A DNA stretch of 64,000 nt from contig JAPPJO010000088.1 in assembly GCA_028820325.1 (NCBI GenBank), positions 248,001 to 312,000 on the forward strand, written 5' to 3'. Below are positions 1-7,640 of this stretch, piece by piece. Position 1 is the first letter of the stretch; each line of letters begins with the position of its first letter. The DNA comes from Gammaproteobacteria bacterium. Lineage in GTDB: Bacteria; Gemmatimonadota; Gemmatimonadetes; Longimicrobiales; Gaopeijiaceae. The translations under genes and the position numbers were made by a program. The notes under the pieces are model-generated. The model had not been told where the DNA came from. It ran no database searches and was given only the letters and a program-made list of their open reading frames with translations.

Positions 1-567
1 GTGCTGGCCGAGCACAAGGCACCCGTCTACGACCGTTCGGGACTCCGGCTGGTGACCAGCGCCCTCCGGCGTTTCGACCCGGATGCGCTCGATCCGAAGA
101 TTCACCACGCCAACCTCCTGCAGTCGATCCTGGCCAAGATCGAAGCCAACGCCGCGGGCGCCGACGACGCGCTCATGCTCGACAGGCGCGGGTTCATCGC
201 CGAAACCAACGCCACCAACTTCTTCGTCGTGACCGGCGGGGTCGTGATGACCGGCCGGGCCGTTGCATGCCCGGAGGGAATCACTCGCGCGACCGTCCTT
301 GAGCTGTGCGATGTGAACGGAATCCCCTCGCGGGTGAAGGACCTCTCCCTCACGGAAGCGTACCGCGCCGACGAGGCCTTCTGCACGGGCACGATGGGCG
401 AACTGGCCAGCGTTACCGAGATCGACGGGCGCACGATCGGCGACGGCAAGCCGGGGCCGATGACGGCAAGGCTGAGCGATCTGTTCCGGGAGTTGACGGG
501 CCTCGCGGGAACGGTCGTTGCGGGAGAGAGGCAACCTGTGGCAGGAGGCGGGCATGCCGCCGGCTGA
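1..567 (+). CDS. Class IV aminotransferase, 3' part (branched-chain / D-amino-acid type)
   Basis: This is the C-terminal portion of a fold-type IV PLP enzyme; the 5' end lies before the window, so the GTG at position 1 is probably an internal valine. The visible part holds the expected order of landmarks: the Schiff-base lysine in DPKIHHANLL (about residue 33 of the visible part), the stretch ADDALMLDRRGFIAETNATN with the glutamate that contacts PLP, then GITRATVLEL for the phosphate site, and TGTMGELASVTEIDGR near the C-terminus. The family transfers amino groups between branched-chain or D-amino acids and 2-oxoglutarate, or acts as aminodeoxychorismate lyase. The visible half does not decide between these. 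The coding end overlaps the next gene by 14 bp, so the two are probably co-transcribed. Confidence 0.85.
   Translation: MLAEHKAPVYDRSGLRLVTSALRRFDPDALDPKIHHANLLQSILAKIEANAAGADDALMLDRRGFIAETNATNFFVVTGGVVMTGRAVACPEGITRATVLELCDVNGIPSRVKDLSLTEAYRADEAFCTGTMGELASVTEIDGRTIGDGKPGPMTARLSDLFRELTGLAGTVVAGERQPVAGGGHAAG
543..548 (+). promoter_or_regulatory. Shine-Dalgarno AGGAGG that sets the start of the 554 gene
   Basis: A perfect AGGAGG lies 5 bases before ATG 554, inside the end of the aminotransferase gene. It favours 554 over the earlier in-frame start at 518. Confidence 0.7.
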
Positions 568-1426
568 CGGGCGCCGCGAGGAGTCGTCGCCGCGATCAGA
601 TCCCCCCGCGCAGGGGTCGAGCGGCTCAGTGACGGTCACGCGGGAGCAACTCGAGCGCGTAATCCTGCGCGCGGCGGATCTCCAGTTCCGACGTTCCAAG
701 CCGGCCAGCGGGGAGTTACGCGCGGGCGAGGTCGTTCAGATCGGCGCGGAGGTCGGGATCGAGGAGCGGTACGTCCGGCAGGCCCTCGCCGAAGTCGAGG
801 CCGCCTCCCTCGTCCCCGACGCGCCTCCCGACGAGGGACTCGCGCGGCGGATCGCAGGTCCCGCGATCGTGAGCACGAGCCGGGTGGTGCCCGGAAGCCC
901 AACGGAAGTGGAGGCGAACCTCGAGTCCTATCTGCGACAGGAAGAGCTTCTCAGACAAGTGCGTTCACGATCGGGTGGATCGATCTGGGAGCCGGGGAGC
1001 GGCCTCGTCCACCAGATGCGCCGCGCCTTTGATGTCGGCGGGCGCCGGTATACGCTCGCCAAGGTGCGCGACCTCCAGATCCGCGTGGCAGCCCTGGAGA
1101 GCGGCTGGTCACTCGTTACGCTGACAGCCGACATCGGCAACCTTCGAACGGAACACCTGGCCGGCTGGTTCACGGGAATGGGGTTGGCGGGAGCGGCCGG
1201 CTGTGTCGGCCTGTTCATGGCTACGGGAGGCGGTATCCTTCCGCTTCTGGGCGGACTCGCGATCCTCTCGGGTTTCACAGGCCTCGCGACGGCCTCCGCA
1301 CGAGCCGGGCTGCGGAAGGCGGGGCAACGAACGAAACTCGCACTTGAGGGTCTTCTGGACCGACTGGAACGCGGCGAGAATCTCCGGAGCGAGGAGGAGC
1401 CATGGCACCGGAAGCTCCTGCGCTGA
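554..1426 (+). CDS. Hypothetical membrane protein with N-terminal helical (HTH-like) region
   Basis: A 290-residue protein of unknown function. After a short Pro/Ser-rich N-terminus (about 25 residues), the segment VTREQLERVILRAADLQF followed by GEEVGIEERYVRQALAEVE-like residues resembles a small helix-turn-helix or coiled module (about residues 28-80). The middle is a soluble alpha/beta-looking part, and two hydrophobic helices (about residues 205-245: a Gly/Ala-rich segment, then ILPLLGGLAILSGFTGLATA) form a hairpin, followed by a charged C-terminal tail. The start is chosen from the AGGAGG at 543. The gene overlaps the aminotransferase upstream and runs to 14 bp before the preferred start of the exported SDR protein downstream, so an operon is likely. 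I do not recognise a named family with confidence. Confidence 0.7.
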   Translation: MPPADGRREESSPRSDPPAQGSSGSVTVTREQLERVILRAADLQFRRSKPASGELRAGEVVQIGAEVGIEERYVRQALAEVEAASLVPDAPPDEGLARRIAGPAIVSTSRVVPGSPTEVEANLESYLRQEELLRQVRSRSGGSIWEPGSGLVHQMRRAFDVGGRRYTLAKVRDLQIRVAALESGWSLVTLTADIGNLRTEHLAGWFTGMGLAGAAGCVGLFMATGGGILPLLGGLAILSGFTGLATASARAGLRKAGQRTKLALEGLLDRLERGENLRSEEEPWHRKLLR

Positions 1427-1440
1427 GCAAAGGAAACGAG

Positions 1441-2529
1441 ATGCCCGACACCCGCCTCTCACGCCGCCGCTTTCTTCAGACCACGACGCTCGCGGTCGGC
1501 GGCCTGGGCGTGGGCGCCTGCCGCCTGGACGAACCGGCGCCGGCACCCCTCCGCATTCTCATCCTGGGCGGCACCGGCTTCGTCGGCCCCAACCAGGTGC
1601 GAAGCGTCCTGGCGCGGGGGCACGAGGTCACCCTCTTCAACCGGGGCATCACCAACCCGGATCTCTTCCCCGACCTCGAGACCCTCATCGGCGACCGGGA
1701 CGGCGACCTGGCCGCGCTGGAAGGGCGCACGTGGGACGTCGTCATCGACAATTCGGCCAACCTTCCGCGCTGGGTGCGCCTCTCGGCCGAAGCGTTGCGC
1801 GGCTCCGTCGGCAAGTACCTCTTCGTGTCCTCGACCGGCGTCTACATCCCGTACCTCACCACCGACATCCGCGAGGACGCCCCGGTCGACACCATCGACG
1901 ATCCGGAGACCGAGGTCGTCAACGGCCGCACCTTCGGCGCCCTGAAGGCGCTCGCCGAGGAGGAAGCCCGCACGACCTTCCCCGACACGCACCTGGTCCT
2001 GCGCCCGACCTACATCATCGGGCCCGGCGACCCGACCGACCGCTACACCTACTGGCCGGTGCGGCTGGCGCGGGGCGGTGAAGTCCTGGCGCCCGGAAGC
2101 CCCGACGACCCCATGCAGCACGTCGACGTGCGCGACCTGGCCGCCTTCATGATCCGGGCCGTGGAAAACGACCTGACGGGCACCTACAACGTGACAGGTC
2201 CGCGCGAGCCGCTCACGATGGGCGGCCTGCTCGAGCGGACGCGCTCCGCCGTTGGCTCCGACGCTACCCTGACGTGGGTGAACGCCGGCTTCCTGCAGGA
2301 CCACGGCCTTTCGGCCCTGACCTACTGGACGGAGCCCGCTGGCGACTACCTGGGCATGATGCAGGTCAACGGCGAAAAGGCGTTCGACGCAGGCTTCGCG
2401 ATGCGCCCGCTCGAGGAAACCGCGCGCGACACGCTGGAGTGGTTCAACGCGCAGGACGCGGAGCGGCAGGAGCTGAGATCGGGGCTGACACCGGAGCGCG
2501 AGGTGGAGCTGCTGGCGGCGTACCGCTAG
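1441..2529 (+). CDS. Tat-exported NAD-dependent epimerase/dehydratase-like protein
   Basis: A 362-residue extended-SDR protein. The N-terminus carries a twin-arginine signal (SRRRFLQ, hydrophobic core, then GVGAC resembling a lipobox), so it is predicted to be exported folded, probably with its cofactor, and perhaps lipid-anchored. The mature part begins with the Rossmann motif GGTGFVG (about residue 40). The usual YxxxK catalytic pair of extended SDRs appears here as FGALK (codon TTC), so the tyrosine is replaced by phenylalanine. The start at 1441 has AAAGGAAA just upstream and places the signal close to the N-terminus; an alternative ATG at 1402, with GAGGAGGAG before it, would add 13 residues. 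Substrate unknown. The Tyr loss suggests either altered chemistry or a binding or scaffold role (inference). Confidence 0.82.
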   Translation: MPDTRLSRRRFLQTTTLAVGGLGVGACRLDEPAPAPLRILILGGTGFVGPNQVRSVLARGHEVTLFNRGITNPDLFPDLETLIGDRDGDLAALEGRTWDVVIDNSANLPRWVRLSAEALRGSVGKYLFVSSTGVYIPYLTTDIREDAPVDTIDDPETEVVNGRTFGALKALAEEEARTTFPDTHLVLRPTYIIGPGDPTDRYTYWPVRLARGGEVLAPGSPDDPMQHVDVRDLAAFMIRAVENDLTGTYNVTGPREPLTMGGLLERTRSAVGSDATLTWVNAGFLQDHGLSALTYWTEPAGDYLGMMQVNGEKAFDAGFAMRPLEETARDTLEWFNAQDAERQELRSGLTPEREVELLAAYR

Positions 2530-2586
2530 AGAACGCGACTCCAGCGCAATCACGCAGGCCCCTCGGCTTCCCGACGGACCTCCCCC

Positions 2587-3816
2587 CTACCCTGGCATCC
2601 TCCGGAACAGTCTCAGCACCGACCAGAACGCCAGCCCGTACATCACGGCGCCCAGCAGGAACGGCGCCCCGGGCAACTGGACCGGCGCGCTCGCCGACGT
2701 GAAGTAGCTGAACAGCCCCGCCGTGAAGATCAGCGGCGCCGCGATGCTGGTGAGGCTCATGAGAGACTGGATGCCGCCCTGGACCTTGCCCTGGTCTTCT
2801 GGAGGGACCGCGCCCGCCACCAGGCTCTGGATCGCGGGGCCGGCGACGCCGCTGATCGAGCCGACGACGATGACTAGGAGCAGCATCCATCCGGCCGTGG
2901 CCAACCCGTAGCCAAGAAACGCGACCACTGCCCAGATGAGGCCGTAGAGGACCGCCCGGCGTTCGCCGATGCGCTTGATCACGGGCTGGACCAGCCCGCC
3001 CTGGACGATCGCTGACATGATGCCCACCAGGGCCAGCGACAGCCCGTTCGCCCGCTCGTCCCACCCGAATTTGTGTCCCGTGTAGAGAACCCATACGGTC
3101 TCGAGCCCGCGCTGCGCGAGGATGACGAAGACGAAGGCCGCGGTCAGCCCGGCGACGAGAGGATAGGTACGCAGCACGTGGAGGCTGCCCACCGGGTTGG
3201 CCTTGCGCCAGCGGAAGACGTCGCGCTTCTCCGGGGGCAATGATTCCGGCAGGACGAAGAAGCCGTACAGCCAGTTCACCAGCGCGAGTCCCGCCGAGGC
3301 GAAGAACGGCAGCCGCAGGTCGATGCTTCCGAGCAGACCGCCTATGGCGGGGCCGAAGATGAAGCCGAGCCCGAAGGCCACGCCGATCAGACCGAAGTTC
3401 CTTGCCCGGTTCTCGGGCTTCGACACATCGGCGATGTAGGCGTTGGCGGTGGTGACGTTCGCGCCCATCACGCCCGCGATCAGGCGGCCCACGAAGAGCC
3501 AGCCGAGCGTCGGCGCGAACCCCATGATGAGGTAGTCGACTCCGAGCCCGAAGAGGGAGATCAGGATCACGGGCCGGCGTCCCACCCGGTCCGACAACGC
3601 TCCCAGAAGCGGCGCGAACAGGAACTGGGTGACGGCGTAGGTGGCCGCCAGGACGCCGTACCAGCGCCCCGCGAGCGCGGAGCTTCCTCCCACGAATTCC
3701 CGGATCAACTCCGGGAGGATGGGGATGATGATGCCGATCCCCAGCATGTCGATGAAGACCGTGATGAGGATGAAGATCATCGCGGCCTTGCGGCGCTGTC
3801 CGGAGGACTTCACCAC
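2587..3816 (-). CDS. MFS drug-exporter-like permease (TCR/TetA-like branch)
   Basis: A 409-residue major facilitator with about 12 hydrophobic helices. It opens with a short basic tail and TM1 containing FIDMLGIGIIIPILPEL, typical of the TetA/TCR drug:H+ antiporters, and carries the loop 2-3 signature GALSDRVGRRPVIL and the antiporter motif GPAIGGLLG in TM5. This supports proton-coupled export of a small lipophilic compound across the inner membrane. Calling it tetracycline resistance would go beyond the sequence, because chromosomal members of this branch are common. The start is one of two adjacent GTG codons (3813-3816); an ATG at 3780 would remove the basic N-terminal tail. It lies 84 bp downstream of the ankyrin gene on the same strand and converges with the SDR gene. 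Confidence 0.85.
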   Translation of the reverse strand: MVKSSGQRRKAAMIFILITVFIDMLGIGIIIPILPELIREFVGGSSALAGRWYGVLAATYAVTQFLFAPLLGALSDRVGRRPVILISLFGLGVDYLIMGFAPTLGWLFVGRLIAGVMGANVTTANAYIADVSKPENRARNFGLIGVAFGLGFIFGPAIGGLLGSIDLRLPFFASAGLALVNWLYGFFVLPESLPPEKRDVFRWRKANPVGSLHVLRTYPLVAGLTAAFVFVILAQRGLETVWVLYTGHKFGWDERANGLSLALVGIMSAIVQGGLVQPVIKRIGERRAVLYGLIWAVVAFLGYGLATAGWMLLLVIVVGSISGVAGPAIQSLVAGAVPPEDQGKVQGGIQSLMSLTSIAAPLIFTAGLFSYFTSASAPVQLPGAPFLLGAVMYGLAFWSVLRLFRRMPG

Positions 3817-3900
3817 GGGGTCGACGCCTGGAGCGGAGGGTCGGGAGGGCTGGTTCGAGACGTCCGGGAGCCGAGCTCGCCGAGACTCGGGATCAAGCCC

Positions 3901-6168
3901 TCAGCAGGACACGCAGTTGTTGTTGTTCTTCGACCCCAGGCGCTCCAGCAGAGCGATGGTGGACGGGAACGGCTGCACGCGCTGCACCGGACCGTTGGCC
4001 ATGTCGGCGGTAGTCTGGCCCCTGCGGCTCAGCACCGTGACGTCGGCGCCGTGCTCCACCAGATAGAGCACCAGCTCGTCGTCGCCCCGGGACGCGGCGT
4101 GATGGAGCGCGGTGTAGGCGTTGGCGTCGCGCACGTTGACGTCCGCGTTGGCCTCTTCCACCAGGAACTTGACCGCCGCGAGCCAGTTGTCGGGCACGTA
4201 GCGATGCGCGTTGCCCGCGAAGGACTGGCCGTAGCCGACGCCGGAGGCAGCGTGGATCGGGTAGATGGCGGGCCCGCCGGTGGGGACGGACGGCACGCCG
4301 GAGAGATCGTCGTCGTCGCCCCGTCCATAGCCCTGCTGTGCGGGTTCTTCCTCCTCTTCATCCGTCTCGCCCTCGGCGTTGGCCAGGCCGGGACCCTCGG
4401 CCTCGGCTCCAGCTGCCTCGGTGGCTGGCTCTTCGCTGGCCGGCGTCTCCGTCTCGGACTCGCCCTCGGCCTCCTCACCTTCAACGGCCTCACCCTCTCC
4501 AGCCTCGACGACCGCTTCCTCCGCCGGCGCCGGTTCCGGGGGCGGCGGGGGACGGCGGCGGCGGCGCTGGGGCGGCTTCATGGTCGGGATGCCGGGATCG
4601 GCGCCGTGCTCTTTCAGGAGTCGCATCGCATCCACGTCGAGCGCATAGGCGGCCCTCCAGAACGGCGTCGCGCCCTGCAGGTTGATGCCGCTGCCGCGGA
4701 GCACCCCGAATGTGTACTCCATGAACCAGAGATGGGCCTTCAGGCGCGCGTTGGGATCGGCGCCGGCTTCCAGCAGGGCATCCAGCACCTCCAGATGGGT
4801 CGCGTTCTGCTGCAGATGCTCGGTGGGGTGCGCATAGGACGCCCGCGGCGCCCATTGCCGCTCCAGCACCGCGAAGAGCGGGGTCGTGCCCGCCTGACTC
4901 GCCAGGTTGGGGTCGGCGCCGCGCTCGAGCAGGGTCAGGGCGAGGTCGAACTGACCGTTCACGGACGCCATCAGGAGCGGGGAGGTCTGGTCGCCCTCGG
5001 AGACCTGGTTGATCTCCGCGCCGGCTTCGAGCAGCGTGAGGGTCGCCTCCACGTGGCCCTGCCGGATTGCGTGCAGGAGAGGCGTCAATCCGCCCCAGGC
5101 GCCCACCATCTGCGCGTAGGACATGGGCCGGGGCTCTTCGTCCGGACGGGGATCGCCGTCCTCGTCGTCCGCGGATTCGTCCTCGTCTCCCTCGTCGTCC
5201 GTGGATTCCTCCTCGTCCCCTTCGGCTTCCTCGGATGCCTCGTCGGCCTCCCCGCTTTCCGCGGGCTCGCCGGAGTCTTCCTCCGCTTCGGAAGCCGCGT
5301 CAGCCTCGGTCCCGGATTCCTCGCCCTCCCCTTCTTCCTCCGCCTCGATCTGCCCTTCCTGGTTGGCCATGGTGCGCCCGTCGTTCGCGGGATCGGGCAC
5401 GTCGGGCCACCTGCGCTGGATTTCGCGCGAAGCCTCGATGGCCGCCTGCACCTGGCTGGGGGTGGGCTGCCACTCCGGACCGCCGCCCTCCTTCTCCTTG
5501 AAGTCGGCCAGGAACTCGTTCAGGCGGCGGTCGGCCGCGGCGTCCGCCCGCTCGCGCTCCGCCACGTCCACCGACCAGGCCGCCAGCGATAGATCGGCAC
5601 CGGCTCCGAGCAGCACCTCCAGGGCCGCGACCCGGTTGCTGGCGGCGGCGAAGATGAGGGGGGTCTGGCCCCATGCGCCCTCGCGCCCGTTCACGTCCGC
5701 GCCGGCCTCGACCAGTACCTCGACCACTGCGGGATCGCCGGTGGCCGCCGCCAGGTGGAGCGGCGTCGCGCCCGAATTGGTCGTGCTCGCGTTGGGGTCG
5801 CTGCCCGCATCCAGAAGCACCTCGACCACGGTGGCGCGCGCGCGCCGGGATGCCAGGTGGAGGGGCGTGTAGTGCCCGATGCGGGTGCCCGCGTCCACAC
5901 GCGCGCCGGCATAGAGCAGCACGTCCGCGAGTTCGGCGTCGCCGCGCTCGGCGGCCCAGTGGAGCGCGGTCATGCCGTCGCCCTGGGGCGCATTCACGTC
6001 CGCGCCTTCCCGCAACAGGCGCCGCACGGCCTCCAGATCGCCCCGCGCCGCCGCGTCGGCCACGGGCGCGTCGGACCAGCCGCCGCCCAGCAGCAGCAGC
6101 GGCACGATCGCCATCCCCAGCAAGCGCGCCCGCCCGCGAGGGCTTCCCATCGGCCCCGCCGTTTTCAT
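3901..6168 (-). CDS. Exported ankyrin-repeat protein with two acidic linkers
   Basis: A 755-residue protein with an N-terminal hydrophobic signal (LLGMAIVPLLLLGGG). It has about ten ankyrin repeats in three blocks: roughly residues 40-200 (repeats such as TALHWAAERGD and TPLHLAAATGD), 345-510 (TPLLHAIRQGH, SPLLMASVNGQ) and 630-735 (TALHHAASRGD). The blocks are separated by two Glu/Asp-rich low-complexity linkers (about 265-335 and 545-625), the second preceded by an Arg run and a Pro run. The protein ends in a poly-Asn stretch and CVSC. Ankyrin repeats are protein-binding scaffolds. The start overlaps the DUF1552 stop by 4 bp (ATGA), and the gene is last in the DUF1592-DUF1552-ankyrin operon, so its partners are probably those proteins in the periplasm or at the outer membrane (inference). 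Confidence 0.88.
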   Translation of the reverse strand: MKTAGPMGSPRGRARLLGMAIVPLLLLGGGWSDAPVADAAARGDLEAVRRLLREGADVNAPQGDGMTALHWAAERGDAELADVLLYAGARVDAGTRIGHYTPLHLASRRARATVVEVLLDAGSDPNASTTNSGATPLHLAAATGDPAVVEVLVEAGADVNGREGAWGQTPLIFAAASNRVAALEVLLGAGADLSLAAWSVDVAERERADAAADRRLNEFLADFKEKEGGGPEWQPTPSQVQAAIEASREIQRRWPDVPDPANDGRTMANQEGQIEAEEEGEGEESGTEADAASEAEEDSGEPAESGEADEASEEAEGDEEESTDDEGDEDESADDEDGDPRPDEEPRPMSYAQMVGAWGGLTPLLHAIRQGHVEATLTLLEAGAEINQVSEGDQTSPLLMASVNGQFDLALTLLERGADPNLASQAGTTPLFAVLERQWAPRASYAHPTEHLQQNATHLEVLDALLEAGADPNARLKAHLWFMEYTFGVLRGSGINLQGATPFWRAAYALDVDAMRLLKEHGADPGIPTMKPPQRRRRRPPPPPEPAPAEEAVVEAGEGEAVEGEEAEGESETETPASEEPATEAAGAEAEGPGLANAEGETDEEEEEPAQQGYGRGDDDDLSGVPSVPTGGPAIYPIHAASGVGYGQSFAGNAHRYVPDNWLAAVKFLVEEANADVNVRDANAYTALHHAASRGDDELVLYLVEHGADVTVLSRRGQTTADMANGPVQRVQPFPSTIALLERLGSKNNNNCVSC

Positions 6169-7562
6169 GACGTCACCGGCACGGTCAGGGAGAACTCGCC
6201 GGTTGCATCCCCGAACGTGACCAGATCCTCGTGGCCGAGCTTGTGCAACAGCGTGGTGAACACATTGGCCATCGGCGTGCCGTCCGGGGCCTTCAGATGC
6301 AGGTTGCCCTCAAGCTGGCCGTTGGCCCCGCCCAGGATCACCAGCGGGCACCGCCTGTGGTTGTGCAGGTTCGCATCCCCCATCGGCGAGCCCCAGATGA
6401 CCATGGACCGGTCCAGCAGGCTCATCTCCCCGTCCATCGTCTCCTGCAGCCGCTCCAGCAGGTACGCCAGTTGTCCCGTGCGCCACTGGCAGATCGTGTT
6501 GAACTCGAGGATGGCCTCCTCGTTGCCGCCGTGGTGAGAGGCGGGATGGAAGGCCCGGTCCGAACCGCTCTCCGGGAACCTGCGGTTGGAAGCGTCCCGT
6601 CCCATCTTGAGTGAGGCGACCCGCGTGGCGTCCGTCTCGAAGGCCAGCACCTGCAGGTCGAAGAGGAGGCGCATGTGCTCCTCGAAGGAGTCGGGCACGC
6701 CCGGAGGAGCGCCGGGCAGCTCGCGCGGGGCTCCGCTGGTGTTGCGCTCCTCCACCCGCTCGATGCGCCGCTCGATCTCGCGGACGCTGTCCAGATAGCG
6801 GTCCACCCGCTGCAGGTCCACCGCGCCCAGCTGGCGCCGCAGGTCGGCCACCTCGCCGGCAACCCAGTCCAGGATGCTCCCGTGGGTCCGCCGCCGCCGT
6901 GCCCGCTCGTCGGTGCTACCGCCGGCCCCGAAGAGCATGTCGAACGCGGCGCGCGGGCTGCGGATCATCGGCAGCGGCAGGTCGGGCGACGCCCAACTGA
7001 TCGAGTCCATGTACGAGCACGAGTAGTTGTAGTCGCAACCGCCCCCCGAGTCCGTGGGCTCGATGGAGAGCTGGAGCGAAGGCAGCACCGTGTCCTGCCC
7101 GAAGCGCTGGGCGTGCAACTGATCCAGCGAGGTTCCGCAGTAGATGTCGGATCCCTGGGTCTGCTTCGGATGCGACTGGGTCAGGAACACCGCGCTGGAG
7201 CGGAAGTGGTCGCCGCCCACCTCCGGCGGCGCGAAGGCCTCCGCCATGCGCACGTCGGTGTTGCTGATGATGGTCATGTCGTCACGCCACGGCTCGAGCC
7301 CCTTCAGCACGTTGATGTCGCTGAGCTCGAAGTCCCGTCCCTGGGTGACGGGCGCGAAGAGATGCTGCCTGGCGCCCCACTCGTTGCAGCCGGCGACGCC
7401 GTGCACCTCCTCGATGCAGATCAGGCGTGTCGGCTCGCCTTCCGCGCGCCCGCGCGCGATACCGGCGGGAATCATCGCGTCCAGCAGCGGAAGCGAGAGG
7501 GTGGCGCCCGCCCCGCGCAGGAAGGTTCGCCGCGGAAGAGCCTTGCTGGTCAGAAAATGCAT
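6165..7562 (-). CDS. DUF1552 family Tat-exported protein
   Basis: A 465-residue protein with a clear twin-arginine leader (ALPRRTFLRGAGATLSLPLLD), matching the DUF1552 family in length and in motifs such as EVHGVAGCNEWGA, a central AHxSxTQSHP-like region (AVFLTQSHPKQTQGSDI) and the C-terminal ASHHGGNEEAI and MVIWGSPMGDANLHNH. The histidine-rich C-terminal segments recall the DUF1501/sulfatase-like fold, but no reaction is established for DUF1552. It sits 78 bp after the DUF1592 gene and overlaps the ankyrin gene by 4 bp. The adjacency of DUF1592 and DUF1552 genes is widespread in Acidobacteriota, Planctomycetota and related phyla, which supports the family call and a shared function outside the cytoplasm. 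Confidence 0.88.
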   Translation of the reverse strand: MHFLTSKALPRRTFLRGAGATLSLPLLDAMIPAGIARGRAEGEPTRLICIEEVHGVAGCNEWGARQHLFAPVTQGRDFELSDINVLKGLEPWRDDMTIISNTDVRMAEAFAPPEVGGDHFRSSAVFLTQSHPKQTQGSDIYCGTSLDQLHAQRFGQDTVLPSLQLSIEPTDSGGGCDYNYSCSYMDSISWASPDLPLPMIRSPRAAFDMLFGAGGSTDERARRRRTHGSILDWVAGEVADLRRQLGAVDLQRVDRYLDSVREIERRIERVEERNTSGAPRELPGAPPGVPDSFEEHMRLLFDLQVLAFETDATRVASLKMGRDASNRRFPESGSDRAFHPASHHGGNEEAILEFNTICQWRTGQLAYLLERLQETMDGEMSLLDRSMVIWGSPMGDANLHNHRRCPLVILGGANGQLEGNLHLKAPDGTPMANVFTTLLHKLGHEDLVTFGDATGEFSLTVPVTS

Positions 7563-7640
7563 GCCACGATCCAGGATGAAGGATGATGGACGCGGGCCCG
7601 CCCGTGCCGTACACGGTCGAGCGCGCGGTTCGCGGTCATA

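Noticed and set aside
2587..3816. Tetracycline resistance gene
   Set aside because: The TetA-like motifs are shared by many chromosomal MFS exporters, and no TetR-type regulator is adjacent.
3817..3900. Terminator between ankyrin and MFS genes
   Set aside because: Only a 5 bp CCGAG/CTCGG pair is visible, with no T run on the minus strand.
4051..5592. A 513-residue plus-strand frame over the ankyrin gene
   Set aside because: Antisense of the ankyrin repeats and acidic linkers; repeat composition explains the open frame.
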